Assembly (NCBI RefSeq): GCF_900184255.1
Contig: NZ_LT854640.1
Coordinates: 1,696,156-1,760,155 of the forward strand
DNA: 64,000 bases
DNA from: Haloimpatiens massiliensis
GTDB lineage: Bacteria; Bacillota; Clostridia; Clostridiales; Clostridiaceae
Direction: 5' to 3'
Part shown: positions 7,996-16,027 of the stretch, piece by piece
How positions within the stretch are numbered: the first letter of the stretch is position 1
How the letters are laid out: every line of letters starts with the position of its first letter
Position numbers and translations under genes: made by a program
Notes under the pieces: generated by a model
Told to the model about the DNA's origin: nothing
Databases searched by the model: none
Seen by the model: only the letters and a program-made list of their open reading frames with translations

Positions 7996-8022
7996 TTGAC
8001 AAAATATATAATATTGTATAAT
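7996..8022 (+). promoter_or_regulatory. Candidate promoter of the ABC-F leader
   Basis: TTGACA (7996-8001) and TATAAT (8017-8022), both perfect hexamers but with a short 15-bp spacer. It lies 560 bp ahead of the ABC-F gene and 43 bp ahead of a small leader ORF. Confidence 0.55.
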
Positions 8023-8064
8023 ATGAATAATATATATGCCTATAAGGTGCAGGAGGAATATCTT

Positions 8065-8115
8065 ATGAATATAATCCATGTACCAGCTATGAATATAGGG
8101 ATTTGCTTCGCATAG
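8065..8115 (+). CDS. Candidate leader peptide (uORF) upstream of the ABC-F gene
   Basis: A 16-codon ORF, MNIIHVPAMNIGICFA, with a textbook ribosome site: AGGAGG at 8051-8056, 8 bases from the ATG. It lies between a promoter-like sequence and two terminator hairpins ahead of an ABC-F gene. This is the layout of ribosome-mediated attenuators in which an antibiotic stalls a ribosome on a leader peptide. A segment downstream (8140-8148, TTTATTCGG) could pair with the 5' arm of the first terminator. An alternative is that 8040-8210 is debris of a dead gene: a different frame reads KGDALFGAKCLYVTAGKVEQ. Confidence 0.5.
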   Translation: MNIIHVPAMNIGICFA

Positions 8116-8363
8116 AGACCATAAGTGAAAAGGTGATGCTTTATTCGGAGCTAAATGTTTGTATGTCACCGCTGGAAAAGTAGAACAAAAAATATGATAG
8201 AAGTTATAGTTATTTAAAATTAGCTTTGTTAAAAGTTTTTTTGTTGTGCAAAAATTTCAGCGAGGATGTATGTGTTAAGGAGATTTTATAGTATTTAACT
8301 ATTTGTATAAAGAAATTAAAACATGAGTTTCTTTTTACTTAGTTTTTAACTAGTGAAAATTTT

Positions 8364-8397
8364 GCCACGGATAAAGTATCGTTATCCGTGGCTTTTA
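8364..8397 (+). terminator. Terminator/attenuator 1 in the ABC-F leader
   Basis: GCCACGGATAA and TTATCCGTGGC are perfect 11-bp arms with a 7-base loop, followed by TTTTATT. It is the most GC-rich hairpin of this gap. Confidence 0.85.
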
Positions 8398-8440
8398 TTA
8401 TGAAGTTTAGCTGGTGTGGGCATCAAATAAATTTTTAATT

Positions 8441-8478
8441 AAAGACCATGGGTATTTTAAATACTGATGGTCTTTTTC
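8441..8478 (+). terminator. Terminator/attenuator 2 in the ABC-F leader
   Basis: AAAGACCATGGGTAT pairs with ATACTGATGGTCTTT, with two internal mismatches, and is followed by a T-run. It ends 79 bp before the ABC-F start codon, so it should reduce read-through into that gene. Confidence 0.75.
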
Positions 8479-8556
8479 TATGCCTAAAATAGAAAATAGC
8501 AAGTAAAATATGGCCTTGTTTAATCAAACAAGGGGTAATTAAAAGGAGGAGTTAAA

Positions 8557-10452
8557 ATGAGTTTACTCACACTAGAAAATATTTGTAAAGAATACAGAAA
8601 TCAAAATTTATTAAAAGGGGTATCTTTAAGAATTGCAAGGGGAGAAAGAGTGGCATTAGTGGGACCTAATGGATCGGGGAAAAGTACTTTGATTAAAATA
8701 GCTTTAGGTATTGAGAAGGCTGATAATGGAAAAGTAATTAAATCAAAGACAACTAGGGTAGGATATCTATCTCAAGACATGATAGAATTGAATGATATTA
8801 AAGAAGATACAGCCCTGTGTGTACAAGAAGTAATAGCTTTAGAAGAAAAACTTAAAGAATTAGAAACAGCTATGCTAGAGTTGCAGGATACTAAGGATAA
8901 AAAAAGGTATGAAGCTATTTTGAAAAAATATTCTAATACTTTAAATAAATTTGAAGCTATGGATGGATACGTTATAGAAAATAAAATTATGAAGATACTT
9001 TTAGGATTAGGACTAAAGAAACAGGTGTTGAAACTTCCTATAAGCAAACTCAGTGGCGGGGAAAAGATGAGGGTTATTCTTGCTAGAATATTAATTAATG
9101 AGCCAGACCTTATTATATTAGATGAGCCTACCAACCACTTAGATATTAAAACCATTGAATGGTTAGAGGGTTTTTTAAAGAAATTTAATGGGGGAGTACT
9201 AATGGTATCCCATGACAGATATTTTTTAGATGAGGCTGCCACAAGAATTGCTGAACTTAATAATGGTACTATTTGTGAGAGAAGTTGCAGTTATAGTAAA
9301 TTTATTGAAGAAAAGCAGCGAATGAGGGAATATTACAGATGGGAACAAAAAGGATTAGAACTTAAAGTAAAAAGGGAAAAAAAGATTATAGAAGAACTTA
9401 AATCTCACAGAAAAATTACAGCTTTTAAAAGTAGAGAAAAAAGACTTGATGCTTTTATAGAAGAAAGAAAAATGCAACAAGAAAATTTAAAATATTATAA
9501 TCATTTAAAGAAGGATAATAGGCCTAAGATAGAATTTAAAGATGTAGATCACGCAAGTCATCATATTGCTTGGACAATAAATTTAAATAAATCCTTTGGA
9601 AATTTGACTCTTATAAAAGATGGTAATTTCAATATATATGGAGGAGAGTCAGTGGGAATTATAGGGGACAATGGTTGTGGAAAAACTACTCTTTTAAATA
9701 TTTTATTAGGGAAAGATAGAGATTTCAAAGGTGAAGCAGCTATAGGTTCTTGGGTTAAGTATAGCTATTTAGGTCAAGAGGTTAATTTTGAAAATGAAGA
9801 TTTATCAATTTTACAAGAAATTATGAGTGTAAAGGAAATGAATGAAAAAGAAGCTAGACTTTATTTAAATAAATTTCAATTTTATGGAGATGAAGTTAAT
9901 AAAATTTTGAGGGTTTTAAGTGGAGGAGAGAAAGTTAGACTTCATTTTGCCAAGATGATTCTTCAAAATCCTCATTGCCTTATTATGGATGAACCTACAA
10001 ATCACTTGGATTTAGAAGCTAGAGAATCTATAGAAGAAGCTCTTAAAGAATACAAAGGAACTGTAGTTGCAGTTTCTCACGACAGATATTTTTTAAATAA
10101 ATCCATAAATAAGATTATTGAAATTAGCGATGGAAATATATCTACTTTTTATGGAAATTATGATTCATATAAAGTGGAGAAGAAAAAAATTCAAGAAGGA
10201 AAGCAGAGTAAAAAGAACAATATTAAAAATTTAAAAGTTAAGGAGCCGAAAAAGTCCAATGGAACTAAGGAAAAAAATCTAAATAAAAACAAAGAAGAAA
10301 ATTATAAGGAAATAGAAAATAAAATAATTTATTTGGAAGCTGAAATTAAAGCTTTAGAAGAAAGTTTTAATGAAAACACTGAATATAAAGTATACACAAA
10401 ATATGAAAGAATGACAAAAGAAGTAGAGCGGTTGTACGAAATGTTAGTATAA
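8557..10452 (+). CDS. ABC-F family ATPase, probable ribosome-protection antibiotic resistance factor
   Basis: 631 residues with two ABC cassettes and no membrane segments. First cassette: Walker A GPNGSGKST, signature LSGGEKMR, Walker B LIILDEPTNHLD. Second cassette: Walker A GDNGCGKTT, signature LSGGEKVR, Walker B LIMDEPTNHLD. A charged inter-domain linker (about residues 245-325) supplies the arm that reaches the ribosomal peptidyl-transferase region. A lysine-rich C-terminal extension and coiled coil follow. Ribosome site AAAAGGAGG. ABC-F proteins rescue drug-stalled ribosomes or act as translation factors. The long leader with two terminators favours a drug-inducible resistance factor, such as the clostridial CplR type, but the exact subfamily was not tested. 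Confidence 0.9.
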   Translation: MSLLTLENICKEYRNQNLLKGVSLRIARGERVALVGPNGSGKSTLIKIALGIEKADNGKVIKSKTTRVGYLSQDMIELNDIKEDTALCVQEVIALEEKLKELETAMLELQDTKDKKRYEAILKKYSNTLNKFEAMDGYVIENKIMKILLGLGLKKQVLKLPISKLSGGEKMRVILARILINEPDLIILDEPTNHLDIKTIEWLEGFLKKFNGGVLMVSHDRYFLDEAATRIAELNNGTICERSCSYSKFIEEKQRMREYYRWEQKGLELKVKREKKIIEELKSHRKITAFKSREKRLDAFIEERKMQQENLKYYNHLKKDNRPKIEFKDVDHASHHIAWTINLNKSFGNLTLIKDGNFNIYGGESVGIIGDNGCGKTTLLNILLGKDRDFKGEAAIGSWVKYSYLGQEVNFENEDLSILQEIMSVKEMNEKEARLYLNKFQFYGDEVNKILRVLSGGEKVRLHFAKMILQNPHCLIMDEPTNHLDLEARESIEEALKEYKGTVVAVSHDRYFLNKSINKIIEISDGNISTFYGNYDSYKVEKKKIQEGKQSKKNNIKNLKVKEPKKSNGTKEKNLNKNKEENYKEIENKIIYLEAEIKALEESFNENTEYKVYTKYERMTKEVERLYEMLV

Positions 10453-10597
10453 TGTATTTTAAATCTTTAATATTGATGCTATAATTGGTTATATAGTTAA
10501 ATTTTACCGAAAGAGGATTAGTGATAAATAGAATCAATATCTTAGTAAGTAATATTAATTAGAAAGATTATTTGATGATTGGTAGTAAGGGGTATTT

Positions 10598-11764
10598 ATG
10601 GGGGATTTTTGTATTTCTAATTTAGTTGTTTTTTTAATACTAATTGTTATTTGGGTAATTTACAGAATAGTAGTAGTAAAAAGAAAAAAATTAAACCTAA
10701 AAAGGGAGATTGCTTTAAATGTATTTTGGGTTTATTTCTTGGCAGTTGTATATTTTACGTTTCTTAGGGGTGGTGGTTTGTTCGTATCTTTAAATAATTC
10801 GAGATATATGAATTTGATTCCTTTAAAAGAGACAGCTATTATGTTTAAGCAAAATGTTGGAATTAAAATCCCATTATATAATGTTATAGGAAATATATTA
10901 TTATTTGTACCACTTGGATTTTTTATTCCAATGCTTTTTAAAAAATGTAATAATGTTAAGAAAGTTTTACTTTATGGATTTACTGCATCCTTATCTATAG
11001 AAGTTCTTCAATATTTTACAGCTATGACTTTCTCAGATATTGATGATGTGATTTTTAACACTCTAGGGACATTACTGGGATTAATGTGCTACAGAATTTT
11101 TGTTAGTATTATAAGGAAAGTAAAACTAGAAAATTTTTTAATAAATTTACAGGATAGAGAAAATAGTAATTTAATAAAATTAGCAATAAAACCTCTTGGA
11201 ACTATGTTTATATGCTGCTTAATATTAACATTTTCAATAATATATCTAAATACCTATTCAGAAAAATTGACTAATGAAGAGTTATCAGTAAAGGCTTTTG
11301 CTGATAGTGGTAACAGTAAATTTGTTTCCTTTAAAGAATTTGATAAATATAAATTTTTCTTGCAAGATGAAGGGGATTATGTTCATTTATGTGTCATGGA
11401 AAAAGTTTTAAATAATAGATATAAAATAAGTGAGCAGAAACAGGGTAATGAGCTTAATGGTGATAATGATAAATCTGGTTATGGAGTAACGATTCTTGAA
11501 AATCATAATAAAAAAGAATTGACGGCTGTGGTGTATGGAAAAAACAATAATTCAGATAGCATTTCAATAAATTTATATGGCAGAGAGTATAAGGAAAAGT
11601 TAAAGTCTAAGAAATTTTTTATAATAGTATATCCACACTATGAAAAATTCCGTGAGAATACAGATATATATAAGATTTATGGAGATGAAGAAAGTCAGGA
11701 TTTGAAAATAAAATTTATTGATAAGGATGGAAATATCAATAGTGATATGAAGCATTGTAGATAA
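10598..11764 (+). CDS. VanZ-like family membrane protein
   Basis: 388 residues. The N-terminal half has about five hydrophobic segments with VanZ features: YFTFLRGGG, NLIPLKET, YNVIGNILLFVPLGFFIP and the conserved acidic SDIDDVIFNTLGTLLG. A further transmembrane segment near residue 205 precedes an extracytoplasmic C-terminal domain of about 170 residues that I do not recognise. VanZ itself gives low-level teicoplanin resistance, but most VanZ-like proteins have no known role. Ribosome site AAGGGG. It is preceded by a 145-bp spacer and appears monocistronic. Confidence 0.8.
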   Translation: MGDFCISNLVVFLILIVIWVIYRIVVVKRKKLNLKREIALNVFWVYFLAVVYFTFLRGGGLFVSLNNSRYMNLIPLKETAIMFKQNVGIKIPLYNVIGNILLFVPLGFFIPMLFKKCNNVKKVLLYGFTASLSIEVLQYFTAMTFSDIDDVIFNTLGTLLGLMCYRIFVSIIRKVKLENFLINLQDRENSNLIKLAIKPLGTMFICCLILTFSIIYLNTYSEKLTNEELSVKAFADSGNSKFVSFKEFDKYKFFLQDEGDYVHLCVMEKVLNNRYKISEQKQGNELNGDNDKSGYGVTILENHNKKELTAVVYGKNNNSDSISINLYGREYKEKLKSKKFFIIVYPHYEKFRENTDIYKIYGDEESQDLKIKFIDKDGNINSDMKHCR

Positions 11765-11800
11765 TTATATTTGTAAATAAAACCCAATAGCTAATAAAAT

Positions 11801-11940
11801 ATTCAACTTTCGCAGTTATAAAGTAGAAATTAAAAATTGAAGAATAAAACTCCAGAACAATAAAACTCTATTAGGAGTTTTTGATAAAATATAGAATTAT
11901 TTATATATTTTGTAGCTTAGAAATTATGTGTGAAGGTTAG
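11801..11940. repeat. Family A repeat, copy A1
   Basis: It begins TTCAACTTTCGCAGTTATAAA, the left end shared by the copies at 23673, 62963, 63496 and 63798, and ends with TGTGTGAAGGTTA, a degenerate form of the right end. Inside, AAACTC and GAGTTT form a small hairpin followed by a T-run (about 11867-11883), which may terminate transcription from the VanZ-like gene. Confidence 0.6.
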
Positions 11941-11996
11941 TATAGTTTAGTATGTTATAATAAGATAAATTACTGATTTGATTGGGGGACGATACC

Positions 11997-12545
11997 ATGT
12001 ATTTCAATGAAAAAGGAAAAGCAAATACTGAAAAATGTGTAGAACTTGCAATTAAGGAAGCAAGAAATAGACATATAAAGCATATTGTTGTAGCTACTAA
12101 TAGTGGATATACGGGCAAGCTATTTAAGGAAGCTAAAGATTTAAACATTGTTTGTGTTACTCATTCTTATGGTTCTAAAAAGCCTGGGGAAAATATTATA
12201 CTTGGTGAAACAGTAGAAAAGCTTAAGAGTTTAGGGATTAAGGTGCTAACAACTACTCATGTGCTAAGTGGTGCAGAAAGAGGCATAAGTAAAAAATTTG
12301 GTGGAGTAAGTCCTGTGGAGATTATGGCTCATACTTTAAGAATGTTTGGACAAGGAACCAAAGTTTGTGTAGAAGTAAGTGTTATGGCTTTAGATGCGGG
12401 ATTTATACCTTACGGAGAGGAAATAATTGCGGTTGGAGGAAGTGCAGAGGGCGCTGATACTGCTGTGGTTATAAGTCCAGCTCATGCAAATAACATATTG
12501 GATACTAAGATAAATGAGATAATATGTAAACCTAAAAATTTCTAG
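11997..12545 (+). CDS. Stand-alone pyruvate kinase C-terminal (alpha/beta) domain protein
   Basis: 182 residues from the ATG at 11997, preceded by TGGGGGAC; an in-frame TTG at 11982 lacks a ribosome site. The whole protein corresponds to the PK_C domain (PF02887): IVVATNSGYTGKLFKEAKDL and the long glycine-rich C-terminal strand-turn region. There is no pyruvate kinase catalytic domain, so it is not a pyruvate kinase. In full-length enzymes this domain binds allosteric effectors. Solo copies are common in clostridia and archaea but their role is not known. Monocistronic, between repeat A1 and a terminator. Confidence 0.83.
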   Translation: MYFNEKGKANTEKCVELAIKEARNRHIKHIVVATNSGYTGKLFKEAKDLNIVCVTHSYGSKKPGENIILGETVEKLKSLGIKVLTTTHVLSGAERGISKKFGGVSPVEIMAHTLRMFGQGTKVCVEVSVMALDAGFIPYGEEIIAVGGSAEGADTAVVISPAHANNILDTKINEIICKPKNF

Positions 12546-12633
12546 AGAAGTATGTTTATAAAAATTTGATAAAAACAAGAATACTAAATATGTTTTTATG
12601 ATTTATATTTTTAAAACATTATTTATGAACTAG

Positions 12634-12684
12634 TAGACTATATTGTTGAATAGATAATTTTATTCAATAATATAGTCTATTTTA
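12634..12684. terminator. Bidirectional terminator
   Basis: TAGACTATATTGTTGAATA pairs with TATTCAATAATATAGTCTA around a 10-base AT loop (one G-U pair), followed by TTTTAATT. The rest of the 12546-12799 gap is AT-rich with nothing else recognisable. Confidence 0.75.
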
Positions 12685-12799
12685 ATTATTTAACAATGTT
12701 CATTTATAAATTATTCAACCAATTTGTAATAAAATTTTAAATAGCTATTTAAGAATATTTGATTTTTACATAATTTTTTAAAAATTTTTAAAAAAAATA

Positions 12800-12849
12800 T
12801 TGACATGAAAACGTATTAAATATATTATAATGTTATAACATTATAATAT
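12800..12849 (+). promoter_or_regulatory. PTS operon promoter with cre-like site and a perfect 28-bp palindrome
   Basis: TTGACA is at 12800-12805. TATAAT is at 12826-12831 with a long 20-bp spacer, or TATATT at 12821-12826 with 15 bp. A cre-like TGAAAACGTATTAA (12806-12819) lies between them and fits CcpA control except at its last positions. A perfect 28-bp palindrome, 12822-12849 (each half ATATTATAATGTTA), covers the -10 region and likely start. Its centre TGTTATAACA resembles sites of GntR/HutC-type repressors. No regulator gene is adjacent. Confidence 0.65.
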
Positions 12850-12921
12850 TTGATTAATAAATAATAGAATTTGTTTAATACTAAAATTAATTGGAATTAA
12901 AATTAAAAGGGAGGGTGAACA

Positions 12922-13341
12922 GTGAAAAATATTATTCTTGTAAGTCATGGAACTATGGCTAAAGGTGTATATCAGGCAGTTAATATGATTTATGGAGATC
13001 TTAAAAATATTAAATTCTTATGTTTAGAAGAAAATATGGGAATTGATCTGTTTAGAAAAAATTTAGATAAACTTATGGATGGCGTAAAGGATTCTGATGA
13101 AATTATTGTACTTGCAGATTTAAAAGGAGGTTCACCTTACACATCAGCGTTAACATTATTATCAGAAAAAGGCTTGATTGGAAAATCAAAAATAGTATCA
13201 GGGTTAAATTTACCTATGATTTTATCAGCTTTATTCTTTGATGATGAACTAGGTGATGATGGCGTAGATGAAATTATGAAGTCCGCTAAAGAAGGTATCA
13301 TAAAATTTGAAATGGAAGAAAGTGAAAATGAAGATTTATAG
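12922..13341 (+). CDS. PTS mannose-family EIIA component
   Basis: 139 residues from a GTG start with ribosome site GGGAGGGTG. IILVSHGTMAKGV places the phosphorylated histidine at residue 9, and LADLKGGSPYTSA is the second EIIA-Man/Fru signature. It accepts phosphate from HPr and passes it to EIIB. First gene of a IIA-IIB-IIC-IID operon with separate IIA and IIB proteins. The substrate cannot be read from sequence; mannose-family systems carry mannose, fructose, sorbose, N-acetylhexosamines or fructoselysine-type sugars. Confidence 0.93.
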   Translation: MKNIILVSHGTMAKGVYQAVNMIYGDLKNIKFLCLEENMGIDLFRKNLDKLMDGVKDSDEIIVLADLKGGSPYTSALTLLSEKGLIGKSKIVSGLNLPMILSALFFDDELGDDGVDEIMKSAKEGIIKFEMEESENEDL

Positions 13342-13353
13342 GAGGAATAAACT

Positions 13354-13842
13354 ATGGCAATTAGCTTTATAAGAATAGATGATAGAATAATTCACGGTCA
13401 GGTAGTTACAAGATGGGCAATGGAAAATCCTTGTGATGGAATAATAGCTGTAAATGATGCAGCAGCAAATAATCCTGTTTTAAAAACTGCATTAAAGGCA
13501 GCATCGGGAAAAAAGACACTCATATTTACTCTAGAACAATTTCTAAATAAAATGGATGAAGCTGTGAGAAGTGAAAAGAAATATTTTTTAATTACTAAGG
13601 ATCCAATAACTATGGCAAAAATTCTTGTGGAAAATAATATGGAAAATAATATTAAAACAATAAATGTAGGTCCTCAAAGTGCTCGTGAAGGAACTGTAAA
13701 CATAAATAACAATGCAGACATAACTAAGGAAGAGATAGATGCTTATGAAAAAATGTTTAGCAAAGGATACGAAATAGATTTTAGACTTGTACCAGATGCT
13801 AAAAGTGTTTTATGGAGTAACGTAAGAAAAAAATTTTTATAA
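13354..13842 (+). CDS. PTS mannose/sorbose-family EIIB component
   Basis: 162 residues, the normal length. The motif RIDDRIIHGQVVTRW holds the phosphorylated histidine at residue 14. EIIB passes phosphate from EIIA to the sugar bound by IIC/IID. AGGAGGAA precedes the ATG; 12 bp separate it from the IIA gene, so the two are co-transcribed. Cytoplasmic and membrane-associated through the IIC/IID pair. Confidence 0.94.
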   Translation: MAISFIRIDDRIIHGQVVTRWAMENPCDGIIAVNDAAANNPVLKTALKAASGKKTLIFTLEQFLNKMDEAVRSEKKYFLITKDPITMAKILVENNMENNIKTINVGPQSAREGTVNINNNADITKEEIDAYEKMFSKGYEIDFRLVPDAKSVLWSNVRKKFL

Positions 13843-13862
13843 TAAATTAAGGAGGAGTTTAT

Positions 13863-14681
13863 ATGGAAGTAAATGTTATCCAAGTTTTATTAATTTCAGT
13901 TTTGGCTTACTTAGGCTCACTTTCAGTTCCTTGGTTCTTTGGGTTAACTGGTGGATGGTATGTACTTAGTAGACCTATTGTTTCTGGACTTTTAATTGGT
14001 GCTATTTTAGGTGATGTGACTACAGGAGTTCTTGTAGGTGTGGCAGTTCAGGTTGTTTATATCGCTCTTGTAACGCCAGGTGGACAAATGCCTCAAGATT
14101 TAAATGCAGCAGCTTATATAGGAGTTGCATTAGGAGTAATGTCCGTTAAAGGTGGAGCAACAGTTGGCTCAGCAGTGGCTATAGCAACTGCAGTAGGAGC
14201 AGTTGGAACAATATTCTTTAATTTTATGATGTTTATAAATTCTTATTGGAATCATAAAGCCATAGCTTGTGTAGAAAAAGGCGATATGAGAGGATTAAAA
14301 TTTAATCATTATATAGGACCACAGATAACAAACTTCTTCTTACGTGTAATTCCAACATTTATAGTGGTTTATTATGGGGCATCTATAGCAAAAAACATAA
14401 TTACTTTCTTCCCAACTACATCATTTACAATGCGTATGCTAACAGCATTAGGTGGAATGTTACCAGCTGTAGGGGTTGCTATACTTTTAAGACAGGTAAC
14501 TAAAAAAGACTTCGAATTAATATACTTCTTATTTGGTTTTGTTCTAATTGCTTCATTAAATATAAACATGATTTCATTAGCTATAATAGGAGCATTCTTT
14601 GCAATATTAAACTTTAAGTATATGGCTAAACCTGCAGTAGCAGCAGTTAATAATTCTTCAGATGAAGAGGAGGAGTTATAA
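13863..14681 (+). CDS. PTS mannose/sorbose-family EIIC permease
   Basis: 272 residues, strongly hydrophobic, with GLTGGWYVLSRPIVSGLLIG and PGGQMPQDLNAAAYIGVALG characteristic of the EII-Sor IIC family (PF03609). It forms the sugar channel together with IID. AAGGAGGAG precedes the ATG. The last codons include the ribosome site for the IID gene, and the two coding regions are one base apart, so translation is probably coupled. Confidence 0.94.
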   Translation: MEVNVIQVLLISVLAYLGSLSVPWFFGLTGGWYVLSRPIVSGLLIGAILGDVTTGVLVGVAVQVVYIALVTPGGQMPQDLNAAAYIGVALGVMSVKGGATVGSAVAIATAVGAVGTIFFNFMMFINSYWNHKAIACVEKGDMRGLKFNHYIGPQITNFFLRVIPTFIVVYYGASIAKNIITFFPTTSFTMRMLTALGGMLPAVGVAILLRQVTKKDFELIYFLFGFVLIASLNINMISLAIIGAFFAILNFKYMAKPAVAAVNNSSDEEEEL

Positions 14682-14682
14682 T

Positions 14683-15504
14683 ATGGGGGAAAAGAGAAAA
14701 AAATTGGATAAAGCTACCCTAAGAAAATCATGGAGTTCATGGTATTTTGGAAACTTAAGTTCTATGTCATTTGAATGGTTAGAATCTTTTGGATTTGCTG
14801 TATCAATGATTCCAGTAATAAAAAAATTATATGGTGATAATAAGGAAGAAGAGAAAAAAGCTCTAAAAAGACATTCAAGTTTTTATAATACAGAACCTCA
14901 ATTAGGATCTGTAATAAATGGTATAGTATGTGGATTGGAAGAAGAAAGAGCTAATGGTACGGACATTGATGATGAGGTTATAAATGGTATAAAGATTGGA
15001 CTTATGGGACCGTTAGCAGGTATTGGAGATGCTATGATACCTGGTATGTATATACCTCTTCTTATTTCAATAGCTATGGGACTTGCACAAGGTGGAAATC
15101 CAATGGGACCTATATTTTATATAGTAACATATTTGACAACAGTTACTGCACTTAGTTATTTTGTTTTCATGAAAGGCTATAAATTAGGTACAAAATCTGT
15201 TGATTTAATAGTAGGTGAAGCAGCACAGCGTGCTCGTGAAGGTTTTAATTTACTAGGGTCTATAGTAGTTGGTGGTGTTGCAGCTTCATATGTAAATGTA
15301 GCCACTTCATTAAAGTTTCCAACAGGTGGAGGTAAAGAAATAATTGTTATGGATGTTTTAAATGGTATATTTCCAAAACTTCTTCCATTAATTTTGGTTA
15401 TATTATGTTGGTTCCTAATGTCAAAGAAGAAAATGTCTCCACTAAAAGTTATGGGTATTTTAATTGTACTTGCAGCCATAGGAGTAGCAACTAAATTCTT
15501 CTAA
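14683..15504 (+). CDS. PTS mannose-family EIID component
   Basis: 273 residues from the ATG at 14683. An in-frame ATG at 14662 lies inside the IIC gene and ahead of the AGAGGAGGAG ribosome site, so it is rejected. WSSWYFGNLSSMSFEWLESFGFA, the GPLAGIGDAMIPG turn and the C-terminal hydrophobic segments are EIID-Man hallmarks (PF03613). It pairs with IIC in the membrane. A strong terminator 60 bp downstream ends the operon. Confidence 0.94.
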   Translation: MGEKRKKLDKATLRKSWSSWYFGNLSSMSFEWLESFGFAVSMIPVIKKLYGDNKEEEKKALKRHSSFYNTEPQLGSVINGIVCGLEEERANGTDIDDEVINGIKIGLMGPLAGIGDAMIPGMYIPLLISIAMGLAQGGNPMGPIFYIVTYLTTVTALSYFVFMKGYKLGTKSVDLIVGEAAQRAREGFNLLGSIVVGGVAASYVNVATSLKFPTGGGKEIIVMDVLNGIFPKLLPLILVILCWFLMSKKKMSPLKVMGILIVLAAIGVATKFF

Positions 15505-15564
15505 TATAAGATAAATAAAGATGTTGAATGTATAAATAACTAAGTTTTAAATTTTAAAATATAT

Positions 15565-15604
15565 ACCGAAATTGAGATATAAATTCTCAATTTCGGTAAT
15601 TTAA
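15565..15604 (+). terminator. PTS operon terminator
   Basis: ACCGAAATTGAGA and TCTCAATTTCGGT are perfect 13-bp arms with a 7-base loop, followed by AATTTAAAAAA. The tail is weak in T but the stem is strong. Confidence 0.8.
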
Positions 15605-15682
15605 AAAAGTACAAAAGGTGGCAGTATCAATAACAACTATGAAAAAGTATATATTAAATGTGATTAAGGAGTATAAAAGCCT

Positions 15683-16012
15683 ATGATTAATTTTGGAGTA
15701 AAATCTAAAAGTACAAAGAGTCATACGAGACAAATAATTGATATTTTTATATACAAAAAAGCATTAGATGAAAATAACAGTATTTTTTATGATGATATAG
15801 ATTTAAATATTTTAGATGGAGAAAAGAAGTACTTAATACAAAATCTCATAGAGGATGATTTTATAATAGTAAAATATGATAAAAGTATGTGGTTTAATAA
15901 AGAAAAGTGGAATAACGCGGTTAATGATCTTACAAAAAAGTATTTAATTATATTAATAGCACCAATAGTTATTACAACAATAATACTTTTGATTATACAA
16001 AAAAATTTTTAA
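15683..16012 (+). CDS. Small protein with C-terminal membrane anchor, unknown function
   Basis: 109 residues, not recognised. Residues 1-85 are hydrophilic (rich in Lys, Asp, Asn) and residues about 86-105 form one hydrophobic segment (YLIILIAPIVITTIILLII) followed by QKNF, so it looks tail-anchored with its bulk in the cytoplasm. TTAAGGAG precedes the ATG. The cupin isomerase gene begins 15 bp after its stop, so the two are probably co-transcribed, and both lie behind the PTS terminator. No catalytic motif is visible. Confidence 0.6.
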   Translation: MINFGVKSKSTKSHTRQIIDIFIYKKALDENNSIFYDDIDLNILDGEKKYLIQNLIEDDFIIVKYDKSMWFNKEKWNNAVNDLTKKYLIILIAPIVITTIILLIIQKNF

Positions 16013-16027
16013 TATGGAGGGATTTCA

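Noticed and set aside
8136..8183. Second leader ORF MLYSELNVCMSPLEK
   Set aside because: Its ribosome site is too close to the ATG and it overlaps a GGTGA/TCACC hairpin; there is no independent support.
5944..8557. Resistance island (cat plus ABC-F) of recent transfer
   Set aside because: No integrase, transposase or composition shift flanks the pair; both look like long-term residents.
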